From: an uncultured Porphyromonadaceae bacterium
GTDB taxonomy: Bacteria > Bacteroidota > Bacteroidia > Bacteroidales > Muribaculaceae
Reading direction: 5' to 3'
Assembly (NCBI GenBank): GCA_947175425.1
Contig: CAMWMR010000010.1
Coordinates: forward strand, 1 to 64,000
DNA: 64,000 nucleotides
The translations under genes were made by a program, and so were the position numbers. Below are positions 17,695 to 25,724 of the stretch, piece by piece; the stretch's first letter is position 1, and each line of letters begins with the position of its first letter. Below the pieces are notes generated by a model. It saw only the letters and a program-made list of their open reading frames with translations. It was not told where the DNA came from and made no database searches.

Positions 17695-20361
17695 TTATTT
17701 AGAGAGACGTACTGTGGTGGCGGTGTTGCCCTGGCGGCGGATGTAGATTCCGGTGCCGGGATTTTCAACACGCATGCCCTGGAGGTTGAAGTACATTACC
17801 TCGGCTTCGTTGCCGGCTACAATGCTTTCAACGCCTGTCTGTACCAGAGTAACTTCAAGTTTGGGAGCCGATGCATCGGCAAAGTTCACTGCTACATCGT
17901 AGCTACCCGGAACGGCTTTGAACATGTTGGCTGTTTCGGCAAGAGCGTGCTCGCTTGCTGCGGTTTCACGGGCAAGGGAGTTTTCGGTCTTGGGTTCTAC
18001 AAGCCATGTGTGGTGTTCGGCGGGACCGAAAGTGCGGGCTTCTTCAAGAGTCGCGCCGTCGGCAAGCAGGAATTCACCGTATTCGCCGTTTTCTTCAACG
18101 GGATGTATGTCGATTCTGCCGGTGTGGAGGCCGTCGGCGGCAGTGAGCATCTGAGAATTCATGCCGGTTGCGTGAATATACAGGCTTGCGGGAGCTGCAG
18201 CGGCTGCTTCGCTTATTGTAAAGCTCATGGTGTTGAGGTCCAGGACAATGTCGTAGCGGCCGGGAGCTACTTCGTAGGAGTACTGTACGCCCTCCTGCAA
18301 AGAGTTGGCTTCGGTGAGCGATGCAACAGCGCCGAATTCTACGGGAGCGCCGCAGTTAATGCTGCCGCCGCCGTTTTCGTCATCGGCAAAGAAGAATGTC
18401 GCATATCCGGGTTCCATAGCCATCATGCCGGGGAAGAGCTGCTGAGCTTCGAGGCTGTAAACGCCGTCGGCGGTGCGGGTCATTGCCACGCCGGGTTCAA
18501 GGAATGCGTTTTCAACAACGTCGCCTATAAGGTACATTGTTTCGGGGTAGCTTGTGGCTACCATGAGGGTAACATGTATTTTGGCAAGTTTGAGAGATGT
18601 CGAGCTTGTTCCTCCGCCCTTAATCTGCAGAGTTGCCGCAGGCTTGGAAGCGGTGAACACGTATTTGCCGTCGGTTACTTCCCATGTTCCTTCGGGGTCG
18701 GAGGGGGTGGTGGGTTTGTAGTTGGCGTTGAGGGCGTCGGTGCCTTCCATTGTAATGCCGGCAATCACATAGCCTTCGGGAGCGGTGAAGTCGCAGAAGT
18801 TACCCTGGCGGTACTGTATATAATAACCTGCGGAGTAGTTGTAGTAGAATTTGGGCTTGTTGGAGCTTGCATTGATGTTCACGCTTACCTGAGGAGTGGC
18901 GGTTGTGGTGAAAGTTGCGGCTGCAAATTCAACATAACCGTTTGAGGAAGTGGGAATGTTTACACCGGAAATATTCATTGTGGCAAGATTTGTCCAGTCG
19001 AAAGTAACGGTGTAGGTTTGGTCAATAACGGGTTCTTCAATCTTTTCGATAGTGAAGGTAAGCTCGTTCATGTCCACGGCAATGTTGTACTTGCCTTTTT
19101 CGAGGAGGTATCCGGCTTCGGCGCCTTCAACAAGAACGTTTGCTTCTTCAAATGAGGGAGCTGCCGCAGCTGCTGCACCCCACTTGCGGAGAGCGCCTTC
19201 GGCGTCTTCGAAGAAGAAGAGTTCGGTGTCGGCTTCGAGTTCAAGGCCTTCGATAGCGAAAGTTCCTTCGGCTTCACCTGCGGTGAGTTGCTTGCCTGCC
19301 GCCCAAAGTGTTTCGGGGAGTTTTACTTCTTCGGGAAGTTTGGCAAGGGTTACAACCATTTTGTTGAATTTGTCGTTGGTGGGGCCGCTGTAGCTGCTGC
19401 TGCCGCCCTGTACCATGGAAATGCTTGTCTGAGGTTCGGCTGCGGTATATACCCACATTCCGTCGGTGGCTGCCCATGTGCCGTCGGGGTCTTCTTCGGG
19501 AGCCTTGGGCAGACGCGAAGCTGTAGTGTTCATCGAACCGGAGCTGTAGGATATTGCAATACCTGTAATTACATATCCTTCGGGAGCGGTTACGGTGTAT
19601 TTGTTATTGTAGTAAATGGTGATATAGTACACCGAGCTGTAGTTGTACCATGTAGGCTGTTTGCTGCTGCTGTTCTTGGTTAACTGCAGGTTTACAACGG
19701 GTTCGTTGCGGCTGCTGAACACTGCTGCGTCGGGAATGTTTGCGGTGGTGTTTGTGGGAGCGCTTATGCCTGTGAGGTTCAGTGTGCCGGGCTGGGTGAA
19801 GTCCAGAGTTACATCTACGGTTTCTTCTTCGTCGTCATCGTCGTCGCCGGGGCCTGCAACTTCGTCGGTGTAAGTCACTACAAAGCTTTGGTATGCTATG
19901 GGCATGGAGCCGGCTAAGCCTGCAATCAGAGTTACCGAGCCCGCTCCGTTACCGTCGGCGGTGAACACGTGGGTGGAACCTGAAGTGGTTACAACGCCTT
20001 CACCCACACTTACTGTGGGCTGGTTGGTGCTTTTGGGATTGTAGGAGGGGTTTACGCCGGTAGATCCGACAAGTTCTATTTTTGTAATGTTCAGTCCGTT
20101 GCCGGCAATGAACTGCAATGTGTTGGACTGGTAGATGTATAAGTGTTTGCCGTTGTAAATTTCGGGGTTTGTTCCGTTTGAGCGGTTTACATTCAGCTCT
20201 ATATTGTCCTGCAGAGCGGAGAGTGTCGTGTATTTTACGCTGCCGATTGTTTCCGTTGTCGATGTTACGTTGCTTGCATCGAAAGTTACGGTGTACTCGG
20301 CCGCAAAGGCTGCGACGGCTCCAACCATCATAGCCAAAAGGAAAAAGTACAGTTTTTTCAT
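17695..20361 (-). CDS. Large secreted protein, duplicated domains, C-terminal NLQGMRVENPGTGIYIRRQG module
   Basis: Signal peptide MKKLYFFLLAMMVGAVAAFA; internal similarity VTLDFTQPGTLNLTGISAP / VTFDWTNLATMNISGVNIP. Confidence 0.82.
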   Translation of the reverse strand: MKKLYFFLLAMMVGAVAAFAAEYTVTFDASNVTSTTETIGSVKYTTLSALQDNIELNVNRSNGTNPEIYNGKHLYIYQSNTLQFIAGNGLNITKIELVGSTGVNPSYNPKSTNQPTVSVGEGVVTTSGSTHVFTADGNGAGSVTLIAGLAGSMPIAYQSFVVTYTDEVAGPGDDDDDEEETVDVTLDFTQPGTLNLTGISAPTNTTANIPDAAVFSSRNEPVVNLQLTKNSSSKQPTWYNYSSVYYITIYYNNKYTVTAPEGYVITGIAISYSSGSMNTTASRLPKAPEEDPDGTWAATDGMWVYTAAEPQTSISMVQGGSSSYSGPTNDKFNKMVVTLAKLPEEVKLPETLWAAGKQLTAGEAEGTFAIEGLELEADTELFFFEDAEGALRKWGAAAAAAPSFEEANVLVEGAEAGYLLEKGKYNIAVDMNELTFTIEKIEEPVIDQTYTVTFDWTNLATMNISGVNIPTSSNGYVEFAAATFTTTATPQVSVNINASSNKPKFYYNYSAGYYIQYRQGNFCDFTAPEGYVIAGITMEGTDALNANYKPTTPSDPEGTWEVTDGKYVFTASKPAATLQIKGGGTSSTSLKLAKIHVTLMVATSYPETMYLIGDVVENAFLEPGVAMTRTADGVYSLEAQQLFPGMMAMEPGYATFFFADDENGGGSINCGAPVEFGAVASLTEANSLQEGVQYSYEVAPGRYDIVLDLNTMSFTISEAAAAAPASLYIHATGMNSQMLTAADGLHTGRIDIHPVEENGEYGEFLLADGATLEEARTFGPAEHHTWLVEPKTENSLARETAASEHALAETANMFKAVPGSYDVAVNFADASAPKLEVTLVQTGVESIVAGNEAEVMYFNLQGMRVENPGTGIYIRRQGNTATTVRLSK

Positions 20362-20591
20362 ATTAAAATTGATTGGTTAATAAATTTCAAAATTTTGGAT
20401 TTGTTTTGTCAGCTTAGAAAGACTCTTTGGAAATGACTTAACAGGCGCAAAAGTAACAATAAAAATTTAAAAAGCGATAAAAAGAGACAAAAAATTAATA
20501 GCAAAAGGACATTTTTTTTGCGGATGTGGCAAAATGGCGGCAAAATGCCGCTTTTTTAACCAAAAATCTGCGTAAAAAATCTAATGCCCGT

Positions 20592-22433
20592 TTACCACGA
20601 TGGCAGCTGCGAGTAGGAGTCGGGTGCCATGGCCGGAAGCGAGTCCATTACGTGCAGGGCAAGGGCGCGGGTCATGAGTATGTCGTCGTGATGTCCGTCT
20701 TTGGCGCCGTAGCTGCCGTTGCCGCGCTGCTCGTAGGTGTCCATTTCGTCGCAGGCGGCGGCGCTGCGTTCGGTGTACAGACCGTCGCGCACGGCTTCCA
20801 CAAGCGTGTCGACAAGAATTGCCTTGGTGGCGCGGTTGGTGTGGAATCCCACGCGTTGGTGCCATGTCTGAGTGGCGGCGTCGTAGTGGCGTCGGCGGTA
20901 GAGATTGGGATATACCTCGGCTATGCGCGAGAGAATGAACAGGTTGGAATCGGCGTCGCCCCCGTAGTTGGCGGTCTCGAAAGTGTTGCTTTCAATGGCC
21001 AGCAGGGCGTTGGAGTAGTAGCGCGCTATGTTCACGGCGTTGGTTGCCACGCGGTCGTGGTCGGCGTGTCCGCGCCATTGCGCCACAACTTCGGGAATGC
21101 CTCCGCGCACACGTTTCATAACGGCTATTACCGAGTAGTCGGCATCCTGCGAGCGTCCGCCAACATCCACTGCGGCCACATACTGCGCTCCGGGCTGCGG
21201 CGCTTCCCACATTTCGAGCTTGCCCTTGGGGTCGTCGGCAAAGGCGGGGCTTGCGTCCACTTCGCCCTTGTGTGCGGGAGCGGTGCACTCGGCGCGCATG
21301 TTCTCCACATGCTGCTGCGCAAAAACGTTGCGGCCGGTGTCGGTAAAGGCCTCGGTGTCGGTTGTGGGGAACTCGGCGTGCACGGCTTTGTCGTTGCCGT
21401 AGGCGCGGGTTTTGCAGCGGTACCAGTAAATCTGATCCAGGCACAGTCCCTGCTCCCACAAATTGCGCTCGTACTCGTCGAGCGAGGCGAGCAAAGCCCT
21501 GTCGTCTGGCGCTTTAAGTCGGTTAAGCTCAATTTCGTACCAGGGCACGAAAACAGCGTGCTTGTCGCCCTCGCCGCTCTTGCATCGCAGCCATTCCTGA
21601 TGAAAAAAGTTGCCCACGCCGTTGGCTGTCGATTCCATAACCACCAGCGAGCCGGGCATAATTGCCACCGAGCCCAGAATGGCACGGAGGAAATCGATTG
21701 GCGAGCGTTTGCGTGTGCGGGGCCAGAAAGCCACTTCGCTCAGGTGCGCCATGGCATAGTCGGCGCCGCGTATCGAATCCTGGTTGTGGCACGAGGCCAC
21801 GCTTACGCAGCACTCGCGGGTGTTTATCATTCGCACGTCGTCGGAACTTTGGAAAGGCTTGAGGGCGGGTTTCTTGTCCTCGGGCCAATATTCCTGCGGA
21901 TAGTTGTCGAGCACGGTGGCGAGCATGCCTCGCAGGGTGAGCGATGTCTGTTTCACCTGCGAGCATATGAGCGAGTTCCAGTGTGTGCGCAGGCAGCACT
22001 GTATCCATGCCATGTACATCTGCACAAGGGTAGATGCGCCCCACTGGCGAGCCTTGAGTATAATCATTCGCATGGGGCGTCCGGCAAGACGGTCGGCCTC
22101 GAGTGCCGCCACAACGCGCCGCTGGGGGCCGTTGAGCACAAAAGGCTGATATTGCCACCCTGTTTTGGGCTTTATTGTGGCGCAGCACACGCTCCAGTAC
22201 TCGAAGTCGTGGCGGAAACGCAGCTTTTTCCATTCTGTAGGGTTGTTGCGCACAAGCTCGAGCTGAGGGTCTTCGGCCATTGAAACGGGCACGTAGGCAT
22301 AGGGAAGCTCGGGCACGGGAGTGGCAATGCGGCAGCGACGGCCAATGCCGCCGAAGCCTGTCACGGGGTTGTATTCCGCCTCGGCGGCATTGCGCAGGTA
22401 AGTGCGGAAGCGGTTTATGAGTATGTCTTTCAT
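20592..22433 (-). CDS. Phage-type terminase large subunit (TerL-like)
   Basis: Walker A-like KARQWGAST, Walker B-like AHLSEVAFW, RNase H-fold nuclease AAVDVGGRSQDADYSVIAVM and DGHHDDILMTRALAL. Confidence 0.88.
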   Translation of the reverse strand: MKDILINRFRTYLRNAAEAEYNPVTGFGGIGRRCRIATPVPELPYAYVPVSMAEDPQLELVRNNPTEWKKLRFRHDFEYWSVCCATIKPKTGWQYQPFVLNGPQRRVVAALEADRLAGRPMRMIILKARQWGASTLVQMYMAWIQCCLRTHWNSLICSQVKQTSLTLRGMLATVLDNYPQEYWPEDKKPALKPFQSSDDVRMINTRECCVSVASCHNQDSIRGADYAMAHLSEVAFWPRTRKRSPIDFLRAILGSVAIMPGSLVVMESTANGVGNFFHQEWLRCKSGEGDKHAVFVPWYEIELNRLKAPDDRALLASLDEYERNLWEQGLCLDQIYWYRCKTRAYGNDKAVHAEFPTTDTEAFTDTGRNVFAQQHVENMRAECTAPAHKGEVDASPAFADDPKGKLEMWEAPQPGAQYVAAVDVGGRSQDADYSVIAVMKRVRGGIPEVVAQWRGHADHDRVATNAVNIARYYSNALLAIESNTFETANYGGDADSNLFILSRIAEVYPNLYRRRHYDAATQTWHQRVGFHTNRATKAILVDTLVEAVRDGLYTERSAAACDEMDTYEQRGNGSYGAKDGHHDDILMTRALALHVMDSLPAMAPDSYSQLPSW

Positions 22434-24739
22434 AGATATATGCGGAATGCTTTTACAGTGCCCTTTATATTAATGTGTAGGGCGCGGAAGTGTCGTGTAA
22501 CAAAAGGAATGAACAAAGAACCGCGCAGAGCGCCCTTTATGCGGGCTTCGCGGATGAGTCGCAGAGGGGCTCCTCCCTGATGTGCGGCGGTGATGCGCAC
22601 CGTGCCGTCGAAGCTCGCCGCCTGCATGGCAAGATGCGCGCCCGGGGCGTTGGCAAGGCTGTAGCCCTTGTTGGGACGGGTAAAGCCCAATTCGGTTTCC
22701 ACGGCAATGCCGGGCAGTTCTTCGCCTGTTATGAGCAGGCGGTCGGGATTGGCGTCGGTGGCGAAGAGCTCGCCGCCGAGGGTGTGGAATTCCTTGGGCG
22801 AGCAGTCGGTGCGGAGGGTGAAACAGCCGTCATAAGCGATATAGTACACCACGGCGCCGTTGCCGTTGCGGGGTATTGCCCACAGCTCGCCGGCGGCGCT
22901 GTTGTAGCCTGTGGCGGCAAGGGGCACTGAGGCGTCGTAGAGCTGAGCCGTGCCCGTGCGGCCTATATGCCACAGGCAGCTGTCGGCGACAAAGAATATT
23001 TCGCCGCCGGGGGCGGTGCATATTGCGTCGCGGCGTTCTATGCCCTTGGAGGAGAGATTGCGGAAAGTGGCGCGGCAGGTGGAGGCGTTATAGGCCAGCG
23101 AGTATATGCCCGAGGCCGAGGCGGCCACAAAACGGCTGCGGCCCATGTCCCACGATTGCTCGGAAATATCGCGTGCCGCAAGGGCGAGCAGGGGAGTGTT
23201 GCCCAATCGCTCGGTGCGACAAATGTCCAGCGGAGCGTCCACGTGTGCGAAAGCCACGGTTTCGGGGAATTCGTCGGCGGGCTCGGGCATGTCTATAATC
23301 TGCGCCACACCCGTCAGGGCGGGTGTATAGGCTTTGAGCGAGGGATGCACGGCAATGGCAAAACGCCCCGAGGCATCGGGAGCGAGTGCGAATGTCTCCT
23401 TGTAGTTGCGCCCTTCCGAGTATAGAAGCACGGTCATTTCCACGGCGTCGGGCGCGGGATAGGCCGTTATGGGGGCAAGCATGGAGGGAAAACCACTGTC
23501 GTGTTCCTCGGTGCGCACCGTGCCGCTGCCGTCGGCAAACCGAATGGCCGTAACGGCGCGCCACGGCTTGTTCTCGGTGGCGGCGGCGAAGTTTGCGGCG
23601 GAATATCCGCGGTATCGTATAACGCTTATATTTCCCCACGCCACAGCCGGGCCGGCAGATGCAACTGCCTGAGCCGTAAAGCTGTGCGGGGCTCTCAGCA
23701 ATGCTTCTTTGCGCGTTGCTGGTGTGAGCGCCGCGGCGAGCGCTTTGTGCAGACTGCGCGTGCTTTGAACGGGGTCGGCGTCGAAAGTAAGGGCAAAAAC
23801 GCTTGTGGAAGGCCTTGAAAACGGCATGTTTATGCTTGCCACGCGTTTTTCTATGGCGTCCATTCGGCTGAATGCCGCTGCAAGTGTGGCGCAGGCCGCC
23901 GTGCCTGCCGTGCTGTCCATGGCAAGCTCGGCGCCGGGCAGTGTTATACGGGCAAAAGGCTCGTCGGCGCTGCTCATTCGTCCGGGCGTGACGCGTGCCG
24001 TCATGCTCGGGTCGTAGGGGTGGAACATGGGCGATATAAATATGTCGGCGCGGGCTATATCGCTGTCGCTCAGTGCTTCGGGAATGTCGGCCTGCAGCTG
24101 CCACGCCTGCGCGGCGGGGTTGTGGGAGTGCACTGTTATGCGGTCGGAGGAGTATACTTCGCTTGCTCCGGCAAAGTTGGCCGTTCCTAACAGCACGGGC
24201 GGGGAGGCGAAACGCATGCGCCCGGAGGCGTCGTAGAGGCGGTAGCGCACAAGGCAGGGCTGTATTGCCGCCGACATCTGCCGCGCTTTGCTGCACAGCT
24301 CGGTATAAGCTTTTTGCAGGTCGGCGGCGAGGGTGCGGGCGTCGGCGTCGTCGATAATGCCGTTCACCGCTCCTTTGGCGAGCTTGCGCTCGGGAACGGT
24401 AACGCTTATAATGCCGGCGCTGCGGGCGCTGAAAGCTATTGGAGGATAGTCGTTTACAAGCTTTTGAGGCCCGCCGTCGCTCTGTATTTTCACAGGGCCT
24501 TCGGCGCTCATTGCCAGGGCGCTGAGTGGTGTGAGCGGAAGGGCGCAGAGGTAGCCCTCGGCACTCCCGGCGAAAACGCGTCCGCTTGCCTTGCGGAAGC
24601 AGGCTACGGGGCGGTTTCCGGCTGTCTGTGGGAGGCTCGAGAGGGATTGGATGTTGATTATGGCGCCGTCGGTGCAGGGGCGCAGATTTACTGATGTTGT
24701 GGTGTTGCCCGCAGGGCGGACGCTTCGGTGGATTAACAT
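22430..24739 (-). CDS. Unassigned large protein coupled to the terminase; possible propeller/structural protein
   Basis: 769-aa ORF; 4-bp ATGA overlap with the terminase start; no obvious signal peptide; repeated beta-rich segments. Confidence 0.7.
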   Translation of the reverse strand: MLIHRSVRPAGNTTTSVNLRPCTDGAIINIQSLSSLPQTAGNRPVACFRKASGRVFAGSAEGYLCALPLTPLSALAMSAEGPVKIQSDGGPQKLVNDYPPIAFSARSAGIISVTVPERKLAKGAVNGIIDDADARTLAADLQKAYTELCSKARQMSAAIQPCLVRYRLYDASGRMRFASPPVLLGTANFAGASEVYSSDRITVHSHNPAAQAWQLQADIPEALSDSDIARADIFISPMFHPYDPSMTARVTPGRMSSADEPFARITLPGAELAMDSTAGTAACATLAAAFSRMDAIEKRVASINMPFSRPSTSVFALTFDADPVQSTRSLHKALAAALTPATRKEALLRAPHSFTAQAVASAGPAVAWGNISVIRYRGYSAANFAAATENKPWRAVTAIRFADGSGTVRTEEHDSGFPSMLAPITAYPAPDAVEMTVLLYSEGRNYKETFALAPDASGRFAIAVHPSLKAYTPALTGVAQIIDMPEPADEFPETVAFAHVDAPLDICRTERLGNTPLLALAARDISEQSWDMGRSRFVAASASGIYSLAYNASTCRATFRNLSSKGIERRDAICTAPGGEIFFVADSCLWHIGRTGTAQLYDASVPLAATGYNSAAGELWAIPRNGNGAVVYYIAYDGCFTLRTDCSPKEFHTLGGELFATDANPDRLLITGEELPGIAVETELGFTRPNKGYSLANAPGAHLAMQAASFDGTVRITAAHQGGAPLRLIREARIKGALRGSLFIPFVTRHFRALHINIKGTVKAFRIYL

Positions 24740-24927
24740 GGAATTTGAAATTTTTTTTGTGATTTTTGCTGCAAAGATAATACGCGGCGAGGCCGGTTTT
24801 TTTACGATTTTTCCGTTTACGTAAATCCGTAAAACGCGAATTGCCGTTTTTGAAAATTGTAAATGGTTATAAATTAATATAATAGCTCGCGAATTGCGTA
24901 TTGTTTTTGTAAAAAGGAAAAATCACT

Positions 24928-24936
24928 TATCTTTGC
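24928..24936 (+). promoter_or_regulatory. Bacteroidetes -7 box (TATCTTTGC) for tcdA
   Basis: TTG ~18 bp upstream at 24907-24909. Confidence 0.5.
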
Positions 24937-24954
24937 AAAAAAATTTTGCAATAT

Positions 24955-25671
24955 ATGAGAGAATCACTCGGCAGAACCCGACTTCTGGCCGGCGACGACA
25001 TGCTCGCCCGAATGGCCGAAACACGTGTAATTGTCTTCGGAACCGGCGGCGTCGGCTCGTGGTGCGTGGAAGCACTCGCTCGCACCGGAATCGGCCATAT
25101 CACCATTGTCGACAGCGACACCGTGGCCGAAAGCAACATCAACCGCCAGCTCCCCGCCCTGTTCACAACCATAGGCCGCCCCAAAGTGGAAGTCCTCGCC
25201 GAACGTATCCGAGCAATAAATCCCGATGCGGATGTAACGGCTCTCGAAGCACGATACACGCCCGAAAACGCCGAGTCGTTCGCCCTCGAAAGCTACGATT
25301 ACGTCATCGACGCCATAGACTCCTTGCCCGACAAGGCCGACCTTATTCTGCGCTGCACAAATCCCGCCACGGCACCCCTCAAAGCCTTCTTTTCCAGCAT
25401 GGGAGCCGCCCGAAAAATGGATATCGGCAAGGTGCAGACCGCCGAGTTCCGCAAGGTGGAGGGTTGCGCCCTGGCTCGCTCTCTCCGTAACCGTTTCCGC
25501 AAAACCGGCGTGTATCCCCGCCGTAAATTCCGTTGCGTATACAGCCCCGAACGCCTCGAGCACCGGTACTCCGATGACAGCGGCGCAAACGGCACTTTCG
25601 TTCATGCAACGGCGGTGTTCGGCCTCCGTCTCGCCGAATTGGTAATAAAAGATATTTATTTGCAGGGCTGA
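24955..25671 (+). CDS. tcdA: tRNA threonylcarbamoyladenosine dehydratase (ThiF/E1-like)
   Basis: VIVFGTGGVGSWCVEALARTGIGHITIVDSDTVAESNINRQLPAL. Confidence 0.93.
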   Translation: MRESLGRTRLLAGDDMLARMAETRVIVFGTGGVGSWCVEALARTGIGHITIVDSDTVAESNINRQLPALFTTIGRPKVEVLAERIRAINPDADVTALEARYTPENAESFALESYDYVIDAIDSLPDKADLILRCTNPATAPLKAFFSSMGAARKMDIGKVQTAEFRKVEGCALARSLRNRFRKTGVYPRRKFRCVYSPERLEHRYSDDSGANGTFVHATAVFGLRLAELVIKDIYLQG

Positions 25672-25682
25672 CGGATATTATT

Positions 25683-25691
25683 TAATTTTGC
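25683..25691 (+). promoter_or_regulatory. Bacteroidetes -7 box (TAATTTTGC)
   Basis: TTG at 25660-25662 with 20-bp spacing; upstream of the 25725 gene. Confidence 0.5.
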
Positions 25692-25724
25692 ACTAAACGA
25701 AACAACTATACTCTATCCGCATCC

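Noticed and set aside
20526-22283. 585-aa plus-strand ORF opposite the terminase
   Set aside because: Antisense of a GC-rich gene with clear terminase motifs; composition atypical and no recognisable domain.
23088-24296. 402-aa minus-strand ORF inside the 769-aa gene
   Set aside because: Out-of-frame Arg/His-rich shadow ORF typical of high-GC coding sequence.
20592-24739. Calling the terminase region a prophage
   Set aside because: No integrase, portal, capsid, tail or lysis genes and no attachment-site repeats seen; only two phage-like ORFs.
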